Assembly (NCBI GenBank): GCA_934489945.1
Contig: CAKSSY010000002.1
Location: 1 to 64,000 of the forward strand
Direction of reading: 5' to 3'
Length of the DNA: 64,000 bases
Source of the DNA: an uncultured Eubacteriales bacterium
Lineage (GTDB): Bacteria; Bacillota; Clostridia; Oscillospirales; CAG-272
Position numbers and translations under genes: made by a program. Positions 1 through 7,327 of this stretch are shown here, piece by piece (position 1 is the first letter of the stretch; each line of letters opens with the position of its first letter). The notes beneath the pieces are model-generated. The model was given only the letters and a program-made list of their open reading frames with translations, was not told the origin of the DNA and did not search any database.

Positions 1-300
1 ACCAATTCCTCTACCTATGATGCCGACGGTAACAAAACATCCTCTTCCGTATCCGATCTCGAATACAATACCAATGGCAACAAAGCAAAAGAAACGAAAA
101 CTTCCTACGACGCTAATGGAAACATGACATCCTCTTCCGTAACCGAGTACGAATATGACGCAAGCGGAAAAAGAATCAAAGCCAATTCCTCTACCTATGA
201 TGCCAACGGCAACATGACATCCTCTTCCGTAACCGAGTACGATGCCAATGGCTACATAGCAAAGGAAACAGAGACTCACTACAACGCTGACGGCAATGTA
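1..300 (+). repeat. coding tandem repeat, about 90-nt period
   Basis: The segment at 123-152 recurs almost unchanged at 213-242 (offset 90), and the segment at 2-24 recurs at 182-204 (offset 180). At protein level this is a 30-residue period made of two 15-residue half-units. Near-identity at DNA level points to recent duplication or gene conversion. Confidence 0.75.
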
Positions 301-396
301 GACTTTACCGCAGTCACCGAATATGAAAACGGAAAGCGGAAAAAAAGAACGGTCTACAACGCCGACGGAAGTATTCGCTATACCCAAGATTTCTGA
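1..396 (+). CDS. YD/RHS-like repeat protein, C-terminal part (5' end outside window)
   Basis: The reading frame is open from the first base and stops with TGA at 394-396, so only the last 131 residues are present. They consist of short degenerate units of the type YDANGN-(M/K)-TSSSVTEY, rich in Asn, Gly, Thr, Ser and Tyr. This resembles YD/RHS-type repeats of Firmicutes surface or secreted proteins. No toxin or catalytic domain follows the repeats; the protein ends at TQDF directly after the last unit. A terminator hairpin follows 25 bases later. Function is unknown; the RHS-like assignment rests on repeat style only. The neighbouring genes seem unrelated. Confidence 0.7.
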   Translation, partial: TNSSTYDADGNKTSSSVSDLEYNTNGNKAKETKTSYDANGNMTSSSVTEYEYDASGKRIKANSSTYDANGNMTSSSVTEYDANGYIAKETETHYNADGNVDFTAVTEYENGKRKKRTVYNADGSIRYTQDF

Positions 397-421
397 TTTT
401 TAATTCATAGGAATTTCTGTT

Positions 422-468
422 AAAAAACGCTCCTGTCAAGACTTTGGCTCTTGGCAGGAGCGTTTTTT
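422..468 (+). terminator. rho-independent terminator of the repeat protein gene
   Basis: A 14-bp stem (ACGCTCCTGTCAAG pairing with CTTGGCAGGAGCGT, one G-U pair) is followed by six T. The A-run on the 5' side lets it also work for the converging AraC gene on the other strand. Confidence 0.85.
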
Positions 469-509
469 CGATGACAGAGCTTTCGCGCAGAAGCGTTTTT
501 CGGCGATAT

Positions 510-1289
510 TTATTCGACCTCCGGGTTGCGCCTGTATGCGGCAGGTGTCATGCCGGTTCGGGCGCGAAACTGTCGGATAAAATGATACGGATTCGCATAT
601 CCGAGTTCCAAGGCAAGCCGGCATATCGGTGTCGAATCGGCGAGCAATCGATTTTTGGCAGTGCTGATGCGTGCTTCAATCAGATCGTTCATCGGCGAGG
701 TTCCGAAAACCTGCTTGTAGCCGGCGTAAAAGTGCGACACGCTCATCTTGGCAAGTGCCGCCATCTCGTCCACGTTCCATGCGTGCGACGGGTGAAGCAA
801 GACCTCTCTCCTCACCTTTGTCAACATTCCGGCAGTGTCCTCCGACACCGTGACCGCAGTTCTCCCCTCGCAAAACCGTGAAAACAGAATAAAAAAACGT
901 TCCAAATCATTGGACAACGCCTGCTCGCGAAACCGATGCGTTGAAAACCACTCTACCTCAATTTCACGAAATACCGCCGTAATCTTCTGTGGCAAAGACG
1001 GATAGAAAATTTTGTTTTCTTCTATATCATATTGCCGCAAAAGCGCAGAGGTATCCGCCGTAAAGTGCATCCAATCGTGAACAAGCGGTCCTACACTCTG
1101 AAAAAACTGGGGCGTTTTCGGTGCGTAGAAAATACAGGCATTCGCCCCCGTGAGCACCTCCTCATCGTTCACGGTAAGATACACGGGATTGAAAAAATGC
1201 AAAAATGTATAATCTGTGTGACCGTTCGGACGGCGAATATAAAAATTCTCCTTCTCCGGCCATGCGTGACGCACGGAACTTATCGACAT
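510..1289 (-). CDS. AraC family transcriptional regulator
   Basis: 259 residues. The N-terminal half (about 1-150) is a degenerate sugar-sensing cupin-like domain. The C-terminal half (about 160-255) has two helix-turn-helix motifs and the family signature ending in FIRQFRARTGMTPAAYRR. The start is supported by a GGAGGGGAAGG ribosome site just before ATG at 1289. It is divergent from the family 2 glycosidase gene with 140 bp between them, the usual arrangement for a local AraC activator of a glycosidase. The inducer is unknown but is inferred to be a glycoside-derived sugar. A TTGACA/TATACT promoter lies at 1344-1316. Confidence 0.93.
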   Translation of the reverse strand: MSISSVRHAWPEKENFYIRRPNGHTDYTFLHFFNPVYLTVNDEEVLTGANACIFYAPKTPQFFQSVGPLVHDWMHFTADTSALLRQYDIEENKIFYPSLPQKITAVFREIEVEWFSTHRFREQALSNDLERFFILFSRFCEGRTAVTVSEDTAGMLTKVRREVLLHPSHAWNVDEMAALAKMSVSHFYAGYKQVFGTSPMNDLIEARISTAKNRLLADSTPICRLALELGYANPYHFIRQFRARTGMTPAAYRRNPEVE

Positions 1290-1315
1290 ATCCTTCCCCT
1301 CCCTCTTTTTTCAAA

Positions 1316-1344
1316 AGTATATCACGATTCGTAGAATATGTCAA
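1316..1344 (-). promoter_or_regulatory. sigma-A promoter of the AraC gene
   Basis: On the minus strand TTGACA (1344-1339) and TATACT (1321-1316) are separated by 17 bp. The heptamer TAGAATA occurs at 1332-1338 and again at 1353-1359, 21 bp apart, as expected for AraC-type half sites between the two divergent promoters. Confidence 0.8.
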
Positions 1345-1364
1345 CTTTTTCATAGAATAAAGCA

Positions 1365-1392
1365 TTGATTTTCTGATTTTTTCCTGTATAAT
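1365..1392 (+). promoter_or_regulatory. promoter of the family 2 glycosidase gene
   Basis: TTGATT (1365-1370), a 16-bp spacer and a perfect TATAAT (1387-1392). The weak -35 fits a promoter that needs an activator, presumably the divergent AraC protein. Confidence 0.75.
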
Positions 1393-1429
1393 GGTTTTAG
1401 AATTTATCAATCGGAAGGAGTTTTTCGCA

Positions 1430-3148
1430 ATGGAAAAAATCTATCGTACCGAACATCCCGAACCGCAATTTGAGCGGTCAACATGGAGAAATCTGAACGG
1501 TGTCTGGCAGTTTGAGACCGATAACGGCAGAAGCGGTGTCGCGCGTGGTCTTTTTCGGGACGACGTAACGCTCTCCGGCAGTATCAATGTTCCCTTCTGC
1601 CCCGAAAGTCGCCTTTCCGGTATCGGCAATACCGATTTTCTGTACGGTGTCGTCTATAAGCGTACATTTCCCTTAAACAGTGCCGAATGTTCCGGCAGAG
1701 TTCTTTTGCATTTCGGAGCAGTCGATCATGTCTGCAAAGCCTATGTCGGTGAAACCCTTGTCGGCACACATAAAGGCGGCTATACCTCCTTCGTTTTCGA
1801 CATTACCAAAGCCGTACATGAGGGCGAAAACACGCTGACCGTCTTTGCCGAGGACGATACCCGCGACCCGATGATTCCCTCCGGCAAGCAGTGCGACCAA
1901 TACCGCTCCTACGGTTGTCTCTATACCCGCACCACGGGAATCTGGCAAACGGTCTGGCTGGAGTTTGTCCCCCAAAACTATATTCGTTCCGTCAGATTCT
2001 TCCCCAACCCCGATCAGACAAGCGTTTCCATTCTTGCCAACGCAACAGGAACAGGCGAGCTTACCGTCAGTGCCTCCTTTGAAGGCAAACCCATGGGAAC
2101 CGCCACCGCCAAAGTATGCGGCGGAAAAGCGGAACTTTGTCTGCCGCTTGCCGAAAAACACCTTTGGGAAATCGGAAAAGGCGGACTTTACGATCTTACT
2201 CTGACCTACGGCAACGATGAGGTCAAGAGCTATTTCGGTCTGCGTTCGGTCGGCATTGAAGGACATCAATTCCTTCTCAACGGAAAATCGGTCTTTCAAC
2301 GTTTGATTCTCGATCAGGGCTTTTACCCGGACGGAATCTACACCGCCCCCTCCGACGAAGCTCTTGAGAAGGATATTCGCCTTTCCATGTCCTTTGGCTT
2401 CAACGGTGCACGTCTGCACGAAAAGATCTTTGAACCGCGCTTTTTGGCGCACTGTGACCGGCTCGGCTATATCGTTTGGGGAGAATTTCCGAACTGGGGA
2501 CTGGATCATACCGATCCTCTCGCTCTTTACGCCATGTTGCCCGCATGGATGGAAGAACTGGAACGGGATTTCAACCATCCTTCCATCATCGGTTGGTGTC
2601 CCTTCAACGAAACATGGGAACGCGCAGGAAAAAAACAATGCGACGATCTTATCCGGACTGTCTACGAGGTAACAAAGGCAACCGATCCGACCCGTCCCTG
2701 CCTTGATTCCAGCGGTAGTCTCCATGTAGCAACCGATATATTTGATGTTCACGACTACCTTCAGGACCCCGCCGCACTCGCCGAACAATATGAAAAAATG
2801 GAAAACGGCGGCGAAATCTATCTCTCCAAACAAAACAATAGCGACGCACTTGCTGTCGGCAAACCCTACTTTGTCAGCGAGTTCGGCGGTATCAAGTGGG
2901 CACCCGCGACCGCCGGCGGCTGGGGCTACGGCAACGCTCCCAAAACCCCAGAAGAATTCTTTGAACGCTTCCGCGGACTTTGCGAAGTCCTGATGAATAA
3001 TAAACGTATTTGCGGATTCTGTTATACACAGCTCACCGATGTGGAGCAGGAACAGAACGGCGTTTGTTATTATGACCGCACCCCGAAATTCGACGCCGCA
3101 CGTTTTCGTGAGGTTCTCTCGGCACCTGCCGCAATTGAAACGGAATAA
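1430..3148 (+). CDS. glycoside hydrolase family 2 protein (beta-galactosidase/beta-glucuronidase type)
   Basis: 572 residues from the ATG at 1430, chosen because GGAAGGAG sits 9 nt upstream; an in-frame ATG at 1391 overlaps the -10 box. Order: jelly-roll sugar-binding domain (about 1-190, including YTRTTGIWQTVWLE, a GH2 hallmark), Ig-like domain (about 190-270) and TIM barrel (about 280-565). The acid/base Glu394 is in CPFNETW and the nucleophile Glu484 in FVSEFGG. No signal peptide is visible, so it probably acts in the cytoplasm on imported oligosaccharides or glycosides. It is shorter than LacZ and lacks the C-terminal domains. Substrate cannot be told from sequence. It is divergent from an AraC regulator. 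Confidence 0.93.
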   Translation: MEKIYRTEHPEPQFERSTWRNLNGVWQFETDNGRSGVARGLFRDDVTLSGSINVPFCPESRLSGIGNTDFLYGVVYKRTFPLNSAECSGRVLLHFGAVDHVCKAYVGETLVGTHKGGYTSFVFDITKAVHEGENTLTVFAEDDTRDPMIPSGKQCDQYRSYGCLYTRTTGIWQTVWLEFVPQNYIRSVRFFPNPDQTSVSILANATGTGELTVSASFEGKPMGTATAKVCGGKAELCLPLAEKHLWEIGKGGLYDLTLTYGNDEVKSYFGLRSVGIEGHQFLLNGKSVFQRLILDQGFYPDGIYTAPSDEALEKDIRLSMSFGFNGARLHEKIFEPRFLAHCDRLGYIVWGEFPNWGLDHTDPLALYAMLPAWMEELERDFNHPSIIGWCPFNETWERAGKKQCDDLIRTVYEVTKATDPTRPCLDSSGSLHVATDIFDVHDYLQDPAALAEQYEKMENGGEIYLSKQNNSDALAVGKPYFVSEFGGIKWAPATAGGWGYGNAPKTPEEFFERFRGLCEVLMNNKRICGFCYTQLTDVEQEQNGVCYYDRTPKFDAARFREVLSAPAAIETE

Positions 3149-3174
3149 CCGTCTGTCCGGCAAAAATCTCCCCC

Positions 3175-3216
3175 CTTCCCCGAAAGGCATATAAATGCCT
3201 TTCGGGGAAGTTTTTT
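3175..3216 (+). terminator. terminator after the glycosidase gene
   Basis: Perfect 15-bp stem (CTTCCCCGAAAGGCA) with a 6-nt loop followed by six T. Confidence 0.92.
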
Positions 3217-3249
3217 CGAAAAATTTTCTCATAAAACTTAAAAAATCTC

Positions 3250-3300
3250 TTGACAAAGCCCATTTTCCATGCTATACTTATTGTGTACTATTTAAGTATA
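3250..3300 (+). promoter_or_regulatory. promoter and likely autoregulatory operator of the Rrf2 gene
   Basis: TTGACA (3250-3255), a 17-bp spacer and TATACT (3273-3278). A perfect 8-bp inverted repeat, TATACTTA (3273-3280) and TAAGTATA (3293-3300), begins in the -10 box. A protein bound there would block initiation. By position it is the best candidate for an Rrf2 binding site. Confidence 0.75.
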
Positions 3301-3320
3301 CTTTTTGGGGGGGTGAGTCG

Positions 3321-3761
3321 GTGAGAATTACGCAGGAAGCCGATTACGCGCTTCGGATCGTCTGTCTGCTGGCAAAGAATGATTCTACGATGGACGCGAA
3401 CACCATTGCCGCGGACTGTTGCATTACCCAGCGGTTTGCACTTAAGATCCTTCGCAAACTGGTTCTCGGCAAACTGGTCTGCTCCTTTAAAGGGGCGAGC
3501 GGCGGCTATCGGCTCGGTGTCCCCCCGTCGGAAATCACCATGAAAGATGTCATTGAGCTGATCGATGGCGAGATTGCCATTTCGCGTTGTCTTGCGGACG
3601 ATCATATTTGTTCGCGAAGCGGCGACAATAAGGGAGCCTGTGTCGTTCATTGCATATTTGACGCCATCAATCGTGATGTTGTAAAAAAGTTGGAAAAAGT
3701 GACGATCGCGTCGCTGGTCGACCCGAACGTTTCGGCAGAAGATATGATTCAACAGTTTTAA
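3321..3761 (+). CDS. Rrf2 family transcriptional regulator
   Basis: 146 residues from GTG at 3321 with a G-rich ribosome site at 3307-3313. The N-terminus (ITQEADYALRIVCLLA) and winged helix match the Rrf2/IscR/CymR family. Four cysteines lie near residues 85-115, at the place where IscR-type members bind a [2Fe-2S] cluster, so a redox or Fe-S sensor is plausible but not proven. The next gene, 23 bp downstream, encodes reverse rubrerythrin, which suggests control of a peroxide defence pair. An inverted repeat overlaps its own promoter. Confidence 0.9.
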   Translation: MRITQEADYALRIVCLLAKNDSTMDANTIAADCCITQRFALKILRKLVLGKLVCSFKGASGGYRLGVPPSEITMKDVIELIDGEIAISRCLADDHICSRSGDNKGACVVHCIFDAINRDVVKKLEKVTIASLVDPNVSAEDMIQQF

Positions 3762-3784
3762 TTTATTTTTAGGAGGAATGAAAA

Positions 3785-4336
3785 ATGAAAAAGTGGAAAT
3801 GCCTGGTTTGCGGTGAAATCGTGGAGTCGGATGTCAGACCCGACAAATGCCCCTTGTGCAAAGCCCCCGGTGAAAAGTTCGTCGAAGTAAAAGAAGAGGA
3901 AATGACATGGGCTGCCGAACATATTGTCGGTCTCGGCAAAAAGGATGTTCCCGATGAGATCGTGGAGGGACTGCGTGCCAACTTCAACGGCGAGTGCAGT
4001 GAGGTCGGAATGTATCTTGCCATGGCAAGAGTCGCACACCGTGAGGGATATCCCGAAATCGGTCTGTATTGGGAAAAGGCTGCTTATGAGGAAGCCGAAC
4101 ATGCCGCCAAATTTGCGGAACTTCTCGGTGAGGTCGTCACCGATTCGACAAAGAAAAATCTCGAAATGAGGGTTGCCGCAGAGAACGGTGCAACCGCGGG
4201 GAAATTTGAACTTGCCAAAATGGCAAAGGTGGCAAATCTGGATGCCATTCATGATACCGTTCACGAAATGGCAAAAGACGAAGCCCGCCACGGCAAGGCG
4301 TTCGCCGGACTGCTCAAGAGATATTTCGGTGAATAA
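3785..4336 (+). CDS. reverse rubrerythrin (NADH peroxidase type)
   Basis: 183 residues. Unlike classical rubrerythrin, the rubredoxin domain is at the N-terminus, with Cys6, Cys9, Cys22 and Cys25 binding one iron. A four-helix diiron domain follows (about 40-183) with ligands in [20 protein letters not shown] and [12 protein letters not shown]. Proteins of this order in Clostridium reduce hydrogen peroxide using electrons from NADH via a rubredoxin reductase. A strong AGGAGG precedes the ATG. Co-transcription with the Rrf2 gene is likely. No terminator is visible before the next promoter at about 4379. Confidence 0.95.
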   Translation: MKKWKCLVCGEIVESDVRPDKCPLCKAPGEKFVEVKEEEMTWAAEHIVGLGKKDVPDEIVEGLRANFNGECSEVGMYLAMARVAHREGYPEIGLYWEKAAYEEAEHAAKFAELLGEVVTDSTKKNLEMRVAAENGATAGKFELAKMAKVANLDAIHDTVHEMAKDEARHGKAFAGLLKRYFGE

Positions 4337-4378
4337 GACGAATCCCAAAGATATTTTCGACTTTTTTTGAAAAAACTC

Positions 4379-4407
4379 TTGACAAGTGTCTTTTTCTGTG
4401 GTAGTCT
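4379..4407 (+). promoter_or_regulatory. promoter of the first T-box leader
   Basis: TTGACA (4379-4384) is clear. The -10 box is weak: TAGTCT (4402-4407) has the right 17-bp spacing, while better matches such as TATAAA lie too far away. Confidence 0.55.
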
Positions 4408-4425
4408 ATAAATACAATTTGAAAA

Positions 4426-4680
4426 GGCTGTGACGAAGACGGTCGAAAAACAGAGGTTTGCAGAAAGCCGACGGATGATGTGAGTCGGTAACCGGTTTTT
4501 CGTGTCCCATCCCTTCCGAGCCGGAAGTCCGAAATCGTGAGTGAGTAGTGCTTCCCGTGATTGCTGCGTCAAGGCATAGGAATTGTTGGATTCCAAGAGT
4601 GGCGGATTTTTCCGCAATTTGAGTGGTACCGCGGATGTTTTTTACACCCGTCTCAAAGCAATTTTGAGACGGGTGTTTTG
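4426..4680 (+). promoter_or_regulatory. T-box leader 1 (candidate Ile specifier AUC)
   Basis: The conserved T-box sequence lies at 4618-4634 (GAGTGGTACCGCGG core). It is followed by a terminator with a 14-bp stem (4644-4657 with 4663-4676) and four T. Stem I closes by GGCU (4426-4429) with AGCC (4519-4522) and by CGAAAAAC (4444-4451) with GUUUUUCG (4495-4502). In the 3' side of the internal loop the codon in the specifier position reads AUC (4509-4511). T-box leaders bind uncharged tRNA and then let transcription continue, so downstream genes should rise on isoleucine shortage. The T-box call is very secure; the specifier is read by eye and by comparison with leader 2. Confidence 0.92.
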
Positions 4681-4711
4681 TTATATTTTCCGTAGAAAGG
4701 ATGATTCTGAT

Positions 4712-6979
4712 ATGGCAACGGTTTCTGTAGAAAAACTGATGGAGGTCGCCTCCCGTATCCGCGAAATGCGCGAAATCTTTGACTTGAGTGAAGCGGAAAT
4801 GGCACTCAAGACCGAGGTCAGCCTCAAAGACTACCGACTCTATGAGCAAGGCAAACTGGATTTTCCCTTTACGTTTATTCACAAATGTTCCCTCGTGTTC
4901 GGCATCGGTATCAGTGACTTGCTGGAAGGACGAAGCGCACACCTCTCCTCCTACACCATCACCCGAAAAGGACAGGGACAGGAAACGGCAAAAGAGGACG
5001 GAATTGAGATCCGGAATCTCGCCCCGAATTTCCGCAAGAAGATCTCCGAACCGTATTGGGTTCGTTATGAATACAATGCGGATTTGCAGGACAAGCCCAT
5101 TCATACGACCAAACACTCCGGTCAGGAGTTTGACTTTATCATAAGCGGTCGGTTGAAAATCCGAATCGGTGATAACATCGAATATCTCAGCGAAGGTGAC
5201 AGCATCTATTATAACAGTTCGACACCGCACGGCATGATCGCTGTGGACGGACGCGATTGTTACTTTGTCGCGGTAATCCTGCCGGGTGTAAACGAAAAGG
5301 AAACCGTCATCCGCGATACCTTCTTCCCTGCCCGTGCCGATCACCGTCCGCTCATCAGTGAAAAATTTGTTCATGTGACCGAGAACCAAAACGGATATCC
5401 GACAGCCATTGACTTCCGGAATGAAGACAGCTTCAATTTCGCCTTTGATATTGTGGATGCTATCGCCAAACGCGACCCCGAAAAGCTCGCTATGATCCAC
5501 GTTGCAAAGGACAAGACCGAACGTCGTTTCACCTTCAATGATATGAAACGCGGTTCCGCTCAGTGCGCTAACTATTTCAAAGCACTCGGCATCAAAAAGG
5601 GTGACCGTGTGATGCTCGTCCTGAAACGTCACTATGAGTTCTGGTTTGCCATTCTTGCCCTTCACAAACTGGGAGCCATCGCCATTCCCGCCACCAATCA
5701 GCTTCAGGCACATGACTTTGAATATCGTTTTGAGGCGGCAGAGGTCAGTGCCATCGTCTGTACCGCGGACGGCGACGTGGCACATCAGGTCGATCTTGCC
5801 GCGGCAAAATGTCCGAGCCTGAGCCTCAAAATGATAGTCGGCGGCAAACGGGACGGTTGGCATGATTTTGACGAGGAATATCCGCTCTACAGTGCACATT
5901 TTTACCGCACCGAGGAGACCCCCTGCGGCAAGGATCTGATGCTGATGTTCTTTACCTCTGGGACGACGGGATATCCGAAGATCGCCGCTCATACCTATCA
6001 ATACCCTCTCGGACACTATATCACCGCAAAATACTGGCACGGCGTCAGTGAAGACGGACTGCACTTCACGATTTCCGACACCGGCTGGGGGAAGGCACTC
6101 TGGGGTAAGTTGTACGGGCAGTGGCTCTGTGAGAGTGCCGTCTTTACCTATGACTTTGACCGCTTTGATGCCGCCGAAATTCTTCCGATGTTTGCCAAAT
6201 ACCATATCACAACCTTCTGTGCCCCGCCTACCATGCTCCGCATGATGATAAAACAGGACCTGTCCAGGTACGATTTCTCGTCGGTCAGGCACATGACCAC
6301 CGCAGGAGAGGCACTGAACCCCGAGGTTTATCGCCAGTTTGAAAAAGCAACGGGACTCCAAATCATGGAAGGCTTCGGTCAGACAGAACTGACCCTGGCA
6401 ATCGCCAACCTGATGGGCGGCACACATAAACTCGGTTCCATGGGCAAACCCAGTCCGCTTTACGATATTACCCTCGTAGATCCCGACGGCAACCCCGTTC
6501 CGGACGGCGAAACCGGAGAAATTGTTGTCCGCATCGGAGATAAGGTGCCCTGCGGTCTCTTCGCCGGCTACTATCGCAATGAGGAAAAGACGAAAGAGGT
6601 TCTGCATGACGGCTACTACCATACGGGCGACACCGCATGGCGCGACGAGGACGGATTCTATTGGTACGTGGGACGGGTCGACGATGTTATCAAGTCGTCC
6701 GGCTACCGCATCGGACCGTTCGAGATTGAGAGCGTCATAATGGAACTCCCCTACGTTTTGGAATGCGGCGTTTCCGCCGCCCCCGATGAGGTACGCGGAC
6801 AGGTTGTCAAGGCAAGCATCGTGCTTGTCAAAGGCACAGAACCGACCGAAGAACTGAAAAAGGAAATTCAGGATTACGTCAAGAAAAATACCGCCCCGTA
6901 TAAATATCCGAGAATCGTAGTGTTCCGGGACGAACTCCCCAAGACCATCAGCGGAAAAATCCAGAGAAATAAACTTTGA
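4712..6979 (+). CDS. XRE-cupin-acyl-CoA synthetase (AMP-forming) fusion, copy 1
   Basis: 755 residues from ATG at 4712, preceded by GAAAGG. Residues about 10-70 form an XRE-type helix-turn-helix, and about 120-195 a cupin (HSGQEFDFIISGRLKIRIG, TPHGMIAV), the usual layout of small XRE-cupin regulators. Residues about 235-755 are an AMP-binding adenylate-forming enzyme with TSGTTGYPK (415-423), GYYHTGD, GRVDDVIKSSGYRIGPFEIES and a catalytic Lys749 in SGKIQRNKL. It should activate a carboxylic acid to its acyl-CoA using ATP. Gene context suggests a branched short-chain acid such as isobutyrate or 2-methylbutyrate (inference). A regulator fused to an enzyme is unusual; DNA binding may or may not be retained. 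Confidence 0.9.
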   Translation: MATVSVEKLMEVASRIREMREIFDLSEAEMALKTEVSLKDYRLYEQGKLDFPFTFIHKCSLVFGIGISDLLEGRSAHLSSYTITRKGQGQETAKEDGIEIRNLAPNFRKKISEPYWVRYEYNADLQDKPIHTTKHSGQEFDFIISGRLKIRIGDNIEYLSEGDSIYYNSSTPHGMIAVDGRDCYFVAVILPGVNEKETVIRDTFFPARADHRPLISEKFVHVTENQNGYPTAIDFRNEDSFNFAFDIVDAIAKRDPEKLAMIHVAKDKTERRFTFNDMKRGSAQCANYFKALGIKKGDRVMLVLKRHYEFWFAILALHKLGAIAIPATNQLQAHDFEYRFEAAEVSAIVCTADGDVAHQVDLAAAKCPSLSLKMIVGGKRDGWHDFDEEYPLYSAHFYRTEETPCGKDLMLMFFTSGTTGYPKIAAHTYQYPLGHYITAKYWHGVSEDGLHFTISDTGWGKALWGKLYGQWLCESAVFTYDFDRFDAAEILPMFAKYHITTFCAPPTMLRMMIKQDLSRYDFSSVRHMTTAGEALNPEVYRQFEKATGLQIMEGFGQTELTLAIANLMGGTHKLGSMGKPSPLYDITLVDPDGNPVPDGETGEIVVRIGDKVPCGLFAGYYRNEEKTKEVLHDGYYHTGDTAWRDEDGFYWYVGRVDDVIKSSGYRIGPFEIESVIMELPYVLECGVSAAPDEVRGQVVKASIVLVKGTEPTEELKKEIQDYVKKNTAPYKYPRIVVFRDELPKTISGKIQRNKL

Positions 6980-6998
6980 TCAAAAAACCGAAACCCCC

Positions 6999-7027
6999 TT
7001 GACAAGTTCATAAAGCTGTGTTAAAAT
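6999..7027 (+). promoter_or_regulatory. promoter of the second T-box leader
   Basis: TTGACA (6999-7004), 17-bp spacer and TAAAAT (7022-7027) with an upstream TG (extended -10). It starts 20 bp after the stop of the first synthetase gene, so the second gene and everything after it can be transcribed independently. Confidence 0.85.
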
Positions 7028-7041
7028 GACTGTATCATAAA

Positions 7042-7305
7042 GGCATTGACGAAGAGGACACGGGTAAAGCTCCCGCAGAGAGATGGCGGACGGTGTGAGC
7101 CATCGGAGGAAATAACCGTTGTTTGTAGCTTCTGAGCCGGGAGGAAGAAAGCAAGAGCCGTAGACCCTCTCCGTGATTGCTGCGTAAAGGCATAGGGATT
7201 GTTGGATCCCAAGAGAGGCGGAAAAATCCGCAATTTGAGTGGTACCGCGGGTGTTGAATGATACACTCGTCTCAAAGTCATTTTACTTTGGGACGAGTGT
7301 TTTTT
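7042..7305 (+). promoter_or_regulatory. T-box leader 2 (candidate Val specifier GUA)
   Basis: The same T-box core lies at 7234-7250. A terminator stem (7263-7277 with 7286-7300, one G-U pair) runs into six T. Stem I is closed by GGC (7042-7044) with GCC (7136-7138). Lined up on the shared CUUCYGAGCC segment, the position holding AUC in leader 1 holds GUA (7125-7127) here, a valine codon, followed by a purine. Other offsets give UUG, UGU or the stop UAG. Read-through should therefore follow valine-tRNA uncharging and would control the second synthetase, the ATPase, the oxidoreductase and the aminotransferase. Confidence 0.92.
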
Positions 7306-7327
7306 CGTCCCCGAAAGGCAGGAAAAA

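Noticed and set aside
1673..3256. Long open frame opposite the glycosidase gene
   Set aside because: It is a mirror of the GH2 codons on the other strand. It has low-complexity Gly/Phe runs, no ribosome site and crosses a terminator.
4406..6622. 738-codon minus-strand frame opposite the first synthetase fusion
   Set aside because: Its length comes from codon bias on the opposite strand. The plus-strand protein has unmistakable AMP-binding motifs and the frame runs through the T-box leader.
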